Assembly (NCBI RefSeq): GCF_030689305.1
Contig: NZ_JAUYVM010000011.1
Location: 1 to 64,000, forward strand
Source of the DNA: Vibrio penaeicida
GTDB taxonomy: Bacteria > Pseudomonadota > Gammaproteobacteria > Enterobacterales > Vibrionaceae
DNA length: 64,000 nt
Reading direction: 5' to 3'
A program made the position numbers and the translations under genes. Below the pieces are notes generated by a model. The model saw only the letters and a list, made by a program, of their open reading frames with translations. It did no database searches and had not been told where the DNA came from. Positions within the stretch are counted from its first letter, which is position 1, and the number at the start of each line of letters is the position of its first letter. This document shows, piece after piece, positions 24,481-33,867 of the stretch.

Positions 24481-24831
24481 ATGTCAGTATCGATTTGTCA
24501 CAACCCTCGCTGCTCAAAAAGCCGACAAACACTTGCTTTGCTTGAAGAAAAAGGCATTGCACCAGAAGTCATCAAGTATTTGGAAAGCCCGTTAAGTGTT
24601 GATCAACTGAAAACCGTTTACACACAGCTGGGTTTGAGTTCCGTACGAGATATGATGCGAACCAAAGAGTCGATATACAAAGAATTAAGTTTAGGCGATG
24701 AATCCGTCACTGATGAGCAGCTCTTTGAAGCTATGGTCGCCAACCCTAAATTGATTGAGCGCCCTATTGTTATTAAAGGCGACGCTGCTCGTCTTGGACG
24801 ACCACCAGAACAGGTTCTGGAAATTTTATGA
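24481..24831 (+). CDS. arsC: Arsenate reductase (glutaredoxin-dependent) family protein
   Basis: A 116-residue ArsC-family protein with Cys11 in HNPRCSKSRQTLALL and a C-terminal IERPIVIKGDAARLGRP. The Arg of the RPIV motif and the later Arg are those that bind arsenate in the plasmid enzyme. No arsenic transporter or arsR lies nearby, so this is the chromosomal YfgD/ArsC type seen after bepA, and arsenate reduction is not proven. It overlaps the next gene by 4 nt. Confidence 0.88.
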   Translation: MSVSICHNPRCSKSRQTLALLEEKGIAPEVIKYLESPLSVDQLKTVYTQLGLSSVRDMMRTKESIYKELSLGDESVTDEQLFEAMVANPKLIERPIVIKGDAARLGRPPEQVLEIL

Positions 24832-25415
24832 GCATAAAGGTTGTTGTCCTTTATTACAGCCGCCACGGAAGCACCAAAAAGCTGGCTCGCCAGATTGCCC
24901 GTGGCATTGCCTCTGTTGAACAGTGCCAAGCGCTGCTCCGAACGGTCAACGAAATTTCAGACAATTCCGTTAATTCAGGTAAGCTCGCTGAACTAGACGA
25001 TCCTATTCTCACGCTAGACGAGTTAAAAGCCTGCGATGGTCTTGCTATGGGAAGCCCAGTTTGGTTTGGAAACATGGCGGCACCACTCAAACACTTCTGG
25101 GACACATCAACCCCTCTTTGGGTAGGTGGTGATCTCATCGATAAGCCAGCTTGCGTATTTACGTCTTCCTCTTCCATGCACGGCGGTCAAGAAACCACAC
25201 TTCAAAGTATGATGCTTCCGTTGTTTCATCACGGCATGATGCTATTGGGTATTCCTTATTCTGAACCCGCTTTGCACACGACATCACAAGGTGGCACGCC
25301 ATATGGTGCATCCACTATTGGTAGTCAGATACAATCAAACCAGTCAGATGAAGGGCAGTTAGCTTTTGCTCTTGGAAAGCGTCTGGCAGAGTGTGCAAAA
25401 AAACTGAAAAGCTAG
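24828..25415 (+). CDS. WrbA-like NAD(P)H:quinone oxidoreductase
   Basis: A 195-residue flavodoxin-fold protein. The N-terminal YYSRHGSTKKLA is the phosphate-binding loop for FMN, and GSPVWFGNMAAPLKHFWDT and TSSSSMHGGQETTLQSM are WrbA-type FMN contacts. Such enzymes carry out two-electron quinone reduction and avoid semiquinone radicals. It overlaps arsC by 4 nt (ATGA) and is followed by the DUF2069 gene, so the three form an operon. Confidence 0.9.
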   Translation: MSIKVVVLYYSRHGSTKKLARQIARGIASVEQCQALLRTVNEISDNSVNSGKLAELDDPILTLDELKACDGLAMGSPVWFGNMAAPLKHFWDTSTPLWVGGDLIDKPACVFTSSSSMHGGQETTLQSMMLPLFHHGMMLLGIPYSEPALHTTSQGGTPYGASTIGSQIQSNQSDEGQLAFALGKRLAECAKKLKS

Positions 25416-25439
25416 GGGTAACCGCCCTAAGGACTCTGT

Positions 25440-25856
25440 ATGACGGAATCTCAATCCATTAAGTATCGATACTTAGCGTTAGCTGGAAACATTGGTCTTT
25501 TAGGCTGGGTGGCTTTATGGCAGATCAGCCTATCTCCTCACCCTCATATCAATAGCGTTACACTAGCACTTGCGTGGTGTGTCCCGCTGCTGCTGCCCTT
25601 ACCGGGCATTTTAGCGGGTAAACCCTACACACACGCTTGGGCTAATTTTGTTTTGATGTTGTATTTTCTGCATGCGCTGACCATTTTGTATGTCAATGAA
25701 GGCGAGCGATGGCTTGCGGTAGTGGAGCTTTTATTGACCACTATTGCCTTTGTAGGAAACACCCTTTATGCGCGGCAAAGAGGAAAAGAATTAGGCCTAA
25801 AACTCACGAAGCTTTCTGAAGTAGAGAAACAAGAAAAAGCACGTTTTGAGCAGTAG
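25440..25856 (+). CDS. DUF2069 membrane protein
   Basis: A 138-residue inner-membrane protein with four predicted helices (about 12-28, 40-58, 68-84 and 92-110) and a charged C-terminal tail. The spacing and composition match DUF2069, a family usually encoded beside arsC/wrbA-type genes in gamma-proteobacteria and without known function. It starts 24 bp after the WrbA-like gene and ends before a strong terminator. Confidence 0.82.
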   Translation: MTESQSIKYRYLALAGNIGLLGWVALWQISLSPHPHINSVTLALAWCVPLLLPLPGILAGKPYTHAWANFVLMLYFLHALTILYVNEGERWLAVVELLLTTIAFVGNTLYARQRGKELGLKLTKLSEVEKQEKARFEQ

Positions 25857-25898
25857 AAATTTGAAGAGTTAATGCTTGAGTAGTCAATCAAGCATCAA

Positions 25899-25936
25899 AA
25901 AAAGAAGAGCTCCCCATCGGCAGCTCTTCTTTTTTA
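25899..25936. terminator. Terminator after DUF2069
   Basis: AAAGAAGAGCT and AGCTCTTCTTT form an 11-bp stem with A-run and T-run flanks. It separates the convergent DUF2069 and DUF2066 genes and works in both directions. Confidence 0.88.
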
Positions 25937-25984
25937 TGCATGTAATTCTATTGTGTACGAACTTCTTTTAAAAACGACTAGCGC

Positions 25985-27325
25985 TTAAAGACCAAGCCAT
26001 TCATAAACCAAGTCCGCTTTTTCTTCAGGAGCCGCTTCTTCGATTATTTCAGCGTTAATGCTTGAAACGCCATCAACAGTGGACGACTCATCGATTGCTG
26101 TATCACTTGTTTGTACAGGGGCTTCTGAAGTCTCCCCTTCTACTGAAAGCTCATCGCTGACTAGCTGATCTGTCGTTTCACTTGTAGCTACGTCTGTTTC
26201 CACCGCGCCCTCATCGACGATTTCGGGTGCGACAAGTTCAGGTTCGGCTGTTTGAGGGTCGGTAGATTCTACTGGCGTACTTTCAACAAGTTGCTCTTCT
26301 TCATTCTCAACATAAGCATCCAAAGTGAACGCTCTCACTTGTTTAAAGTTTTCTAATTCACGCTGAAAATCCATAACTGGAGCAAGCAAATTGACTTTAA
26401 AAGTGACATCGTTACCTTTGATTTTTAAAATCTCTGTCGATGCAACCGAGTTCAAGCCTTCAAACAAAGACTCTAATTGGAAGAAATCGCGTGAACTTTT
26501 AACGTCCAAAAATTGAACTGTCACGCTTTCTGTCGATACATCCGAAACCTGAACCGCACTTTTACTCGCAAAGTAATCGCTGATGCTATCTACCACAGTT
26601 TGCAGTGTAGAGTTAAATTCACCTCGCTCCTGCCCCGACATAGGAGATTGCTGAGAACCAAGCATTTGCTCCGGCGATTGGTCAAACAAAGTCCAACGCA
26701 CAGATGCTCTGCCTGAGCTTAAGTGTTGTACCCGCAGAACCAATACCGCATCCGCAGGATAACGTGAACTGGCTCTACTGATTGGTTCAACAAAAGCTCC
26801 CCAGATCTCCGGTGCAGAGATTCCTGTAACATCATCAAAGTCACCAACTGGTACGGTAATGGGCAAGCCTCGAGAATTGGCATACTGGTTCAACAGTTTG
26901 GTAACGTTAGATCCACTTTGCTCCCACACTATTTGGCGTTCATAGCGATCTTCTTCAATAATCCACATTAAAATGGAAGCGCGATTTTCAGACCAATATG
27001 GCAAGCCCGCCTGAGTCAATAACCCCTGAATTTGTCTTGGATTAAAAGCGACTTTTAACGTTTCTTGCCCATCTAATTGCCCGAAGCTGATTTGAGAAAG
27101 ATAAGGACCCGTGCTCTTTTTCGCTTTTTCGATAACCGGATTACTGGCAACGGTTTTTTGTCCAGATGCCTTAATAAGAACCTGCTCTAACCCTTGAGCT
27201 TTCGCAAGATCCTCTGAATTTTCTTCTTCAGTCAATACAATTTCAGATTGGAATACGTCTACTTTAGTTAAAGCAAAGCCAGGAAAAGCCAGCAAACTCA
27301 ACAACAAACAAGCTATCCGATTCAT
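25985..27325 (-). CDS. DUF2066 domain-containing exported protein
   Basis: A 446-residue exported protein with a signal peptide (1-17, ending GFA). The N-terminal two-thirds match DUF2066 (for example RASILMWIIEEDRYERQI), and the last 110 residues are an acidic, Glu/Asp/Thr/Ser-rich tail with no fixed fold expected. Function unknown. The ATG at 27325 is preferred; an open frame extends 40 codons upstream but without hydrophobic character. It is divergent from uraA with 207 bp between them. Confidence 0.82.
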   Translation of the reverse strand: MNRIACLLLSLLAFPGFALTKVDVFQSEIVLTEEENSEDLAKAQGLEQVLIKASGQKTVASNPVIEKAKKSTGPYLSQISFGQLDGQETLKVAFNPRQIQGLLTQAGLPYWSENRASILMWIIEEDRYERQIVWEQSGSNVTKLLNQYANSRGLPITVPVGDFDDVTGISAPEIWGAFVEPISRASSRYPADAVLVLRVQHLSSGRASVRWTLFDQSPEQMLGSQQSPMSGQERGEFNSTLQTVVDSISDYFASKSAVQVSDVSTESVTVQFLDVKSSRDFFQLESLFEGLNSVASTEILKIKGNDVTFKVNLLAPVMDFQRELENFKQVRAFTLDAYVENEEEQLVESTPVESTDPQTAEPELVAPEIVDEGAVETDVATSETTDQLVSDELSVEGETSEAPVQTSDTAIDESSTVDGVSSINAEIIEEAAPEEKADLVYEWLGL

Positions 27326-27532
27326 AAATTCTCTGTCACAACGTGAATGAACCTCAAATGATAAGCAACTCTCAATGCCGGAGCAAGGAAACATCGCGAA
27401 TACAGTGACATCCCCCTTCACTGGAATAATTACTCCTGTATACAAGATCTATAGATATTTTTTGACCTGTTTATCAATGCAATCGTTTTCTTAGTGATAA
27501 AATCCTGCAAATTTTAAAAATGGAAGAGAATC

Positions 27533-28786
27533 ATGACTCAAATACTTCAAGGTACCCAAATGCTCTTTGTCGCATTTGGCGCACTCGTCCTCGTCCCCTT
27601 ACTCACAGGACTCGACCCTAGTGTGGCTCTATTCGGCGCTGGCGTAGGCACCCTTTTATTCCAATTTATCACTCGTCGCACCGTTCCTATTTTCCTTGCA
27701 TCCTCTTTCGCGTTCATTGCACCAATCATGTACGGCGTACAAACGTGGGGCATTGCATCCACCATGGGTGGGCTTATGTGTGCAGGTTTGGTTTACGTCG
27801 CATTAGGGGCGGTGATCAAACTGCGGGGCGTTGGAATCGTCCATAAGCTGTTACCCCCCGTCGTTGTTGGTCCGGTTATAATGGTGATTGGGTTGGGGCT
27901 TGCACCAGTCGCGGTCAACATGGCTTTAGGGAAAACGGGCGATGGAGCGGTTCAGCTTATCGATGGGAATACCGCCCTTATTATCGCTTCTGCGTCTCTA
28001 GCCACCACCATTGCTATCAGTGTTTTTGCCAAGGGCTTCTTAAAGTTGCTGCCTATTTTTGGAGGCATCGCTGTCGGGTACTCGCTCAGCTTACTGTACG
28101 GAATCGTCGACTTTACACCCGTTGCTCAAGCAAGCTGGCTGTCTCTTCCTAACTTCACAACGCCAGAATTCAACATTAACGCGATTCTTTTCATGATCCC
28201 TGTTGCCATTGCGCCGGCGGTTGAGCACGTTGGTGACATGCTCGCCATTTCTAATGTAACCGGAAAAGACTACCTCAAAAAACCAGGGCTTCACCGCACC
28301 ATTACAGGGGACGGTGTTGCTACAATGGCGGCTTCTATGGTAGGCGCGCCACCGAACACAACATACAGTGAAGTGACTGGCGCAGTGATGCTGACTAAAG
28401 CATACAATCCAGTCATCATGACTTGGGCAGCGGTAACCGCCATTGTGCTTGCGCTGGTAGGAAAGCTAGGCGCGCTGCTACAAACCATCCCTGTTCCTGT
28501 GATGGGTGGCATTATGATTCTACTGTTCGGCTCCATCGCCACTGTCGGTTTGAATACGCTGATTAAAAATCACGTTGATCTCCACAAATCCCGAAACCTA
28601 GTGATTGTCGCGGTGACGTTAGTCTTTGGTATTGGCGGAATGGCTTTTGGGGTTGGTGAGTTCAGCCTTCAAGGCGTGAGCTTGTGCGGTATCGTGGCCA
28701 TTGCGTTAAACCTAATTTTACCTAAAGACATGGGTGAATCTCATGTCGTGGATAACGCTCAGATGGAAGAGGAAAGAAGTAAATAG
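27533..28786 (+). CDS. uraA: Uracil permease
   Basis: A 417-residue NCS2-family proton symporter for uracil. About 14 membrane segments, including the half-helix region PVAIAPAVEHVGDMLAISNVTG, where the Glu in AVEHVGD contacts uracil in the Escherichia coli structure, and GAPPNTTYSEVTGAV. It brings in uracil for the salvage enzyme Upp, whose gene lies 5 kb away with a TRAP/two-component block in between. A hairpin terminator follows at 28803. Confidence 0.93.
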   Translation: MTQILQGTQMLFVAFGALVLVPLLTGLDPSVALFGAGVGTLLFQFITRRTVPIFLASSFAFIAPIMYGVQTWGIASTMGGLMCAGLVYVALGAVIKLRGVGIVHKLLPPVVVGPVIMVIGLGLAPVAVNMALGKTGDGAVQLIDGNTALIIASASLATTIAISVFAKGFLKLLPIFGGIAVGYSLSLLYGIVDFTPVAQASWLSLPNFTTPEFNINAILFMIPVAIAPAVEHVGDMLAISNVTGKDYLKKPGLHRTITGDGVATMAASMVGAPPNTTYSEVTGAVMLTKAYNPVIMTWAAVTAIVLALVGKLGALLQTIPVPVMGGIMILLFGSIATVGLNTLIKNHVDLHKSRNLVIVAVTLVFGIGGMAFGVGEFSLQGVSLCGIVAIALNLILPKDMGESHVVDNAQMEEERSK

Positions 28787-28802
28787 CCAAACATCTGATA
28801 GC

Positions 28803-28842
28803 AAATAGAGGCAGCAATGAATGACTGCCTCTATTTCCTTCT
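28803..28842 (+). terminator. Terminator after uraA
   Basis: AAATAGAGGCAG and CTGCCTCTATTT pair over 12 bp with a 10-base loop, followed by CCTTCTT. It lies between the uraA stop and the convergent response-regulator gene. Confidence 0.8.
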
Positions 28843-28865
28843 TAGTGCTGGCAAAGGTAGAAACT

Positions 28866-29495
28866 CTATAGCCACCCCTGACTTAAACAGTATTTCACTA
28901 ATCCCGCCGTTGTTTTGATGTTCAGTTTCTTTTTCACTCGCAATCGATGTGTCTCAACCGTTCGGACGCTAATGCACAAGGTATTGGCGACAGATTTGTT
29001 GCACTCCCCTTCCGCAATCAACAGCAAAACGTCCTTTTCTCGCGGGGTTAGTTGTGTATTTACGTCGTGGTCATCATGTTGACTGAATGCTTGAAATAAT
29101 TGCGCTGAAATGCCTTTGCTAAAGAAGGTCCCGCCACTCGCAATCACCTCCAGTGCTTTAATCAGTTCATTCGAAGAAATGTCTTTGCAAATGTAGCCAC
29201 TCGCTCCACATTTAATGGCTGACATGACGTATTCTTCTTCTTTGTGCATGCTCAAAATGACCACTTTTGAGTTTGCACCCTGCTTATTCAGGGTTTCGAG
29301 CACTTCGATGCCCGTCATTTTTTCCATTGAAATGTCGGTAATCAAAATATCTGGCTCTTTTTCCAATGTCACTTCAACGGCTTCCACCCCATTCTCAGCG
29401 GTGCCGACAATTGAAAATTGTTCCTCACGACGTAAACGCTCGACTAATGCATCTTGGAGCAACGTATGATCATCAGCTAATACAATCGTAGTCAT
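28866..29495 (-). CDS. NarL/LuxR-type response regulator
   Basis: A 209-residue response regulator. The receiver domain (1-120) has the acidic pocket (D8-D9), phospho-acceptor Asp54 in ILITDIS, and a conserved Lys; the output domain (about 145-205) is a LuxR-type helix-turn-helix (LTPREKDVLLLIAEGECNKS, then SVRTVETHRLRVKKKL). It overlaps the kinase gene by 4 nt. Because the pair is divergent from a TRAP transporter, control of that uptake system is the likely job; candidate sites are at 30517-30552. Confidence 0.93.
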   Translation of the reverse strand: MTTIVLADDHTLLQDALVERLRREEQFSIVGTAENGVEAVEVTLEKEPDILITDISMEKMTGIEVLETLNKQGANSKVVILSMHKEEEYVMSAIKCGASGYICKDISSNELIKALEVIASGGTFFSKGISAQLFQAFSQHDDHDVNTQLTPREKDVLLLIAEGECNKSVANTLCISVRTVETHRLRVKKKLNIKTTAGLVKYCLSQGWL

Positions 29496-30502
29496 ACTTC
29501 GTTCCTTTCATCGTCCATTGAAATCGCAAAGATCACCCGAATTTCCGTTCCGTCATCCGGGTCGCTGTTCACTTCTAGTTGCCCACCTATCAATTCTATT
29601 CGTTTACGGATGTTGGTCAGCCCCATACCTGATTCAATGGTCTTATTTCGATTTTCTACATCCGATAGGTCAAACCCTCTACCGTCATCCGCTACTGTGA
29701 AGATAATTTGAGATTTCTCTTCTTGAAGGACGATATCAATCGCGTTCGATTTTGAGTACTTCTCCGCATTGTGAATGGCTTCTTGAGCCACTCGGTAGAG
29801 CGCGTGTTCGACATTACGAGAACAAAGGCTTTCATCTATCTGGTGTTCGAAAACCACATCAATACCAGAACGTGTTCGGCATTCCTTTGCTAAATTCTCG
29901 ATGGCGACCACCAGCCCAAAATCGTCTAATACAGCAGGGCGAAGCGCTTTCGAAATACGACGAATTTCGTCCATCGCGAGATCGACACTTTTCCGACCCA
30001 AGTCCGTTTGCATTAAGATTTGGTCATTTGGGTTAGCGTTTTCTATATTTTCAAACCGCATCTTGGTGGACACTAAAATCTGATTGATTCCATCGTGTAG
30101 CTCACGAGAGACTCTGGCTCGCTCCTCTTCCTGCATGTCGATGAGCTGTTTGTTGAGCAGAACAAGCTGTTTATTGGCCAATTCACTGCGATTGATGTGT
30201 ACCACACTGACCCACCCAGCAACCAAGACGCAGGCTAAAAAGATGAAGATGGACAGTTCCAATAGAAAGGAATCCAACTCGTGTTTTTGAACTGGTGAAA
30301 TGGATTTGAATTCATTGTTTATATAAGTGTCTTCAGCCATTTCCTCTTGAACGGCTCTGGCCACTTTATCCGAATACTCTTGAGTGAACAGCGGATCGGT
30401 TTCGGTGTAGATGTGCGCCAAAATGTAAATCAACATCAGCAATATCGGTATCTGAGAAAGAACGATCGTTCTCTGCTTAAATCGATTTTCTTCTTCTGTC
30501 AT
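29492..30502 (-). CDS. NarX/UhpB-type membrane sensor histidine kinase
   Basis: A 336-residue kinase with two transmembrane helices (about 13-32 and 79-102) around a short periplasmic loop (33-78), a HisKA_3 dimer domain with the phospho-His136 in VSRELHDGINQIL, and a C-terminal ATPase domain (ADDGRGFDL, ESGMGLTNIRKRIELIGG). The small periplasmic loop has no known sensor fold. With its overlapping response-regulator gene it forms a complete two-component system. The sensed ligand may be the TRAP substrate or the loaded TRAP binding protein. Confidence 0.92.
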   Translation of the reverse strand: MTEEENRFKQRTIVLSQIPILLMLIYILAHIYTETDPLFTQEYSDKVARAVQEEMAEDTYINNEFKSISPVQKHELDSFLLELSIFIFLACVLVAGWVSVVHINRSELANKQLVLLNKQLIDMQEEERARVSRELHDGINQILVSTKMRFENIENANPNDQILMQTDLGRKSVDLAMDEIRRISKALRPAVLDDFGLVVAIENLAKECRTRSGIDVVFEHQIDESLCSRNVEHALYRVAQEAIHNAEKYSKSNAIDIVLQEEKSQIIFTVADDGRGFDLSDVENRNKTIESGMGLTNIRKRIELIGGQLEVNSDPDDGTEIRVIFAISMDDERNEV

Positions 30503-30516
30503 TTTTCACGTCCTGT

Positions 30517-30552
30517 ACGTAGTACTGCGTACATTTCATCCATGAATGTACG
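30517..30552. promoter_or_regulatory. Stacked palindromes between two-component system and TRAP operon
   Basis: ACGTAGTACTGCGT (30517-30530) is a palindrome with one mismatched pair. Overlapping it, CGTACATT (30528-30535) and AATGTACG (30545-30552) form perfect 8-bp arms around a 9-base centre. These lie 15-50 bp before the kinase start and about 110-145 bp before the TRAP gene, so they are candidate binding sites for the response regulator. Confidence 0.5.
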
Positions 30553-30662
30553 TCTACAAATTACGCTGTCTTACGAATTTAATAAATATTTACATATTCG
30601 TAACATAAAAACCAAGACATGGCATGCAAGGCGAAAAAATCGCCTAATTCAAGGAGTGAAGA

Positions 30663-31721
30663 ATGAAAAAGCACATCGGAAAATCGGCCATTACATTGGC
30701 AGTGACAGCCACCTTTATGGCATTACCTGCCCACGCAGATAAAGTTCTACTGAAGACCCCACTGGCTATTGGTACTCACTTGCCAGCACTCGGAACCCCC
30801 ATGAAATGGGTATCCAAGCAATTGCCCATTGCATCAGGTGGTACCGTAAAAATGAAGATTTATGAACCTGGAAAATTGGTTGCCGCCAATGAAATCTTAG
30901 ATGCGGTTTCTTCCGGTAAAGTAAATGCAGGCTACACCACCGCGGGTTACTGGAAAGGAAAAATTCCAGCTGCTCCATTGTTTTCTGCCGTACCTTTTGG
31001 TCCAGAAGCCCCAGAATATATGGCGTGGCTGTATTTCGGTAACGGCAATAAGCTTTACCAAGAAATGTATGACCAAGCTGGCTACAACGTCAAAGTGTTG
31101 CCTTGTGCAATCAACTCACCAGAAACTTCTGGTTGGTTCGCCAAGCCCATCAATAAACCAGAAGATCTGAAAGGTCTCAACATGCGCTTCTTTGGGCTGG
31201 GTGCGCAGATCATGGAGAAGCTAGGTGTCAGCACCGTTCAACTGCCAGGCGGTGAGATTTTCGGGGCACTTGAGAAGGGGGCCATTGATGCTACCGAGTT
31301 TTCACAGCCTGCCATCGACCACCGATTGGGCTTCCATAAAATCGTGAAATACAACTACTTCCCTGGTTGGCACCAACAGTCGACGGTATGGGAACTTCTG
31401 ATCAACAAAGACACATGGAACAAAATGGACAGCGATCAACAATCGTCTGTTGAAACCGTATGTATGGCATCCATGACCTACTCCATGGCTGAAGGTGAGT
31501 CGCTGCAATATGACGCAATGATAAAAGCTCAGGAAAACGGCGTTAAACAACTTTATTGGAACGACGACATGTTGAATCTGTTCGAAAGCACATGGCTCGA
31601 AGTGGTTGAAGAACAGAAGAAAGACGCCTTCTTCAACAAAGTGTGGACGGATCTGACTCAGTTCCGTGCGAATTACAAAGTCTGGTCTGACAAAGCGTTT
31701 TTACCAAGAACGGGAGAGTAA
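30663..31721 (+). CDS. TRAP transporter substrate-binding protein (DctP family)
   Basis: A 352-residue periplasmic binding protein with a signal peptide (1-25, ending AHA). The conserved Arg that binds the substrate carboxylate is probably in LKGLNMRFFGLGAQIM; FSQPAIDHRLGFHKIVKYN resembles the alpha-keto-acid and lactate-type DctP proteins more than dicarboxylate ones. AAGGAG precedes the ATG. It is the first gene of a three-gene TRAP operon, divergent from a two-component system. The exact acid carried is not known. Confidence 0.92.
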   Translation: MKKHIGKSAITLAVTATFMALPAHADKVLLKTPLAIGTHLPALGTPMKWVSKQLPIASGGTVKMKIYEPGKLVAANEILDAVSSGKVNAGYTTAGYWKGKIPAAPLFSAVPFGPEAPEYMAWLYFGNGNKLYQEMYDQAGYNVKVLPCAINSPETSGWFAKPINKPEDLKGLNMRFFGLGAQIMEKLGVSTVQLPGGEIFGALEKGAIDATEFSQPAIDHRLGFHKIVKYNYFPGWHQQSTVWELLINKDTWNKMDSDQQSSVETVCMASMTYSMAEGESLQYDAMIKAQENGVKQLYWNDDMLNLFESTWLEVVEEQKKDAFFNKVWTDLTQFRANYKVWSDKAFLPRTGE

Positions 31722-31799
31722 TCCCCAGCGAAAAGTACACTCAAGCCGCACCCTTGTGGCTTGGGTAATTTCTACCGTTTTTCAGAAAGGTTCGTCGTT

Positions 31800-32339
31800 T
31801 TGAATCGTACTCATATTAACGCACCAGCTCCAATGGCCGACAGAATGGATGCGTTCATAAAAAAAGTAAGCCATGGCATTGCTTGGGTTTACGTAGGTTT
31901 AGTCTTGGTCATTTTAACTCAGGTTATTCTTCGAAAAGGGTTCTCCCATGGCTTGATTGCACTAGAAGAATTTCAGTGGCATTTGTACGCCATTGGCGTG
32001 TTGTTTGGTCTCGCATACGCTGAAATCACCAATTCACATGTGCGCGTTGACATTTTTTATCATCGCTTCAGCGCCAAGGCTAAAGCTTGGATAGAGATCG
32101 TTAGCATCGTTTTGTTTCTTATGCCATTTATTCTGGTTGTATTCCTTCATTCTATCGATTTTGTTTATGAGTCATGGAGGGTCAGCGAACGCTCTAATGC
32201 CCCATCTGGGCTGCCTTTCCGTTGGCTCATCAAATCGACCATCCCGCTAGCCTTCTCATTACTCGCACTTGCGGGGCTTTCTAAGGTTATTCGCTCGTTT
32301 GCCACAATACGAAAAGGAGCCAACCGTGGAAATCAATGA
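31800..32339 (+). CDS. TRAP transporter small permease (DctQ family)
   Basis: A small integral-membrane subunit of about 179 residues with four helices, the DctQ architecture; GVLFGLAYAEITNSHVRVDI is the family motif region. It joins the large permease in the sodium- or proton-driven TRAP complex. I place the start at the TTG at 31800, which has AGAAAGG nine bases upstream; the ATG at 31833 has no ribosome site, and an earlier TTG at 31761 is in frame. It overlaps the DctM gene by 14 nt. Confidence 0.85.
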   Translation: MNRTHINAPAPMADRMDAFIKKVSHGIAWVYVGLVLVILTQVILRKGFSHGLIALEEFQWHLYAIGVLFGLAYAEITNSHVRVDIFYHRFSAKAKAWIEIVSIVLFLMPFILVVFLHSIDFVYESWRVSERSNAPSGLPFRWLIKSTIPLAFSLLALAGLSKVIRSFATIRKGANRGNQ

Positions 32340-33711
32340 AATTCTCATCATAAGCATGTTTGGCAGCTTTATCCTTTTGCTTTTTTTAGGTATTCCTGTG
32401 GCGTGGGTACTGGGGGGAATTGGCATTATATTTGGCGGTCTGGCATATTTCTCAGATCTGTACCTAGATACCATCACAGGACTCGACTTTCAAACACTCG
32501 GACTATTGGTGAACCGCCTATATAAGATAATGGATAACTGGATCCTAGTTGCCTTGCCGATGTTCATCTTCATGGGAAATATGTTGGACAAGTCTGGGGT
32601 AGCTGATCGGCTGATGTTCTCTATGCAAGCGATGTTTGGAAAAGTACATGGTGGCTTAGCAATTACCGTTGTTTCTATTGGCATCATCTTAGCCGCATCA
32701 ACCGGAATCATTGGCGCTTCCGTGGTGCTACTCGCAATGATGGCCCTGCCTTCCATGCTCAAACAAGGCTACAGTAAACCTTTAGCGCTCGGAACCATTG
32801 CGTCTTCTGGTTGCCTTGGAATATTACTTCCCCCATCCATCATGTTGGTCATCATGGCGGATCAACTGGGATTATCGGTTGGTGATTTGTTCATGGCGGC
32901 GGTTTTTCCGGGGCTTGCACTTGGGGCAATGTACATATTCTATCTCCTCATTTCGGGGGTACTAAAACCTAATGCACTGCCGTTACCGGATACTGCTGAA
33001 AAAGTATCCTTCAAAATTATCTGGCAAGTCGTCAAAGCAATCATACCCACGTTGCTGCTCATTCTTGCAGTGTTAGGGTCCATATTTGCCGGTATTGCCA
33101 CGCCGACAGAAGCATCCGGTGTTGGTGCGGCTGGAGCAACCTTACTAGCTATATACTACAAACGGTTTTCCCTCAAAATTCTGAAAGAAGTCACCATTGA
33201 AAGCTATAAAACCACGGCTTACATCTTTGCCATTTTCATTGGGGCAACCTGCTTTTCACTGGTCTTGCGAGAATTAGGGGGGGATGAATTCATTGAAAGC
33301 ATCTTTCAACAGCTCCCTTTCGGTCCCTACGGCATTATCGCTTTCATCCTTTTGATGGTGTTTCTACTGGGCTTTTTTCTCGATTGGATTGAAATCACGC
33401 TGATCATATTGCCGTTGTTAGCGCCGGTTGTAGCGGGATTGGATCTGAACATTGGTCAATTTGCTGGTATCGATGACCCAACAACGGTTTGGTTTGTCAT
33501 GCTTGTCGCCATGACGTTACAAACCAGTTTCCTAACACCACCGGTTGGATTCGCACTGTTTTACTTGAAGGGGGTGTGCCCACCAGAGATACAACTGTCG
33601 GATATATATAAAGGGGTAATACCATTTATTCTGTTGCAGCTTTTAGCGTTGTTACTGATTTTATTCTGGCCGAGTATCGCGCTGTGGTTACCGTCTATCG
33701 CTTATAACTAA
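32326..33711 (+). CDS. TRAP transporter large permease (DctM family)
   Basis: A 461-residue permease with about 12-13 membrane segments; it is the transport channel of the TRAP complex. Family patterns include GIPVAWVLGGIG, ASSGCLGILLPPSIMLVI and TPPVGFALFYLKGV. The start is the GTG at 32326, preceded by AAGGAG at 6 nt and lying within the DctQ gene; an upstream open frame is not used. A terminator follows at 33806. Confidence 0.93.
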   Translation: MEINEILIISMFGSFILLLFLGIPVAWVLGGIGIIFGGLAYFSDLYLDTITGLDFQTLGLLVNRLYKIMDNWILVALPMFIFMGNMLDKSGVADRLMFSMQAMFGKVHGGLAITVVSIGIILAASTGIIGASVVLLAMMALPSMLKQGYSKPLALGTIASSGCLGILLPPSIMLVIMADQLGLSVGDLFMAAVFPGLALGAMYIFYLLISGVLKPNALPLPDTAEKVSFKIIWQVVKAIIPTLLLILAVLGSIFAGIATPTEASGVGAAGATLLAIYYKRFSLKILKEVTIESYKTTAYIFAIFIGATCFSLVLRELGGDEFIESIFQQLPFGPYGIIAFILLMVFLLGFFLDWIEITLIILPLLAPVVAGLDLNIGQFAGIDDPTTVWFVMLVAMTLQTSFLTPPVGFALFYLKGVCPPEIQLSDIYKGVIPFILLQLLALLLILFWPSIALWLPSIAYN

Positions 33712-33805
33712 ACGGAATATTTGCTTGATATAACTAGAAAGAAGGGGGACTTCTTCGGCTCGAAGCTCCGATTGGCACTGCGTTGATTAGTGCGCTTTGT
33801 AGGAA

Positions 33806-33838
33806 ACCCAGGCTAACCATTTAGCCTGGGTATTTTTT
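33806..33838 (+). terminator. Terminator after the TRAP operon
   Basis: ACCCAGGCTAA and TTAGCCTGGGT form an 11-bp stem with a 4-base loop, followed by ATTTTTT. It lies between the TRAP operon and the convergent upp gene. Confidence 0.9.
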
Positions 33839-33867
33839 CTCTAGAAAAGAGTTAATAAACGGTACGG

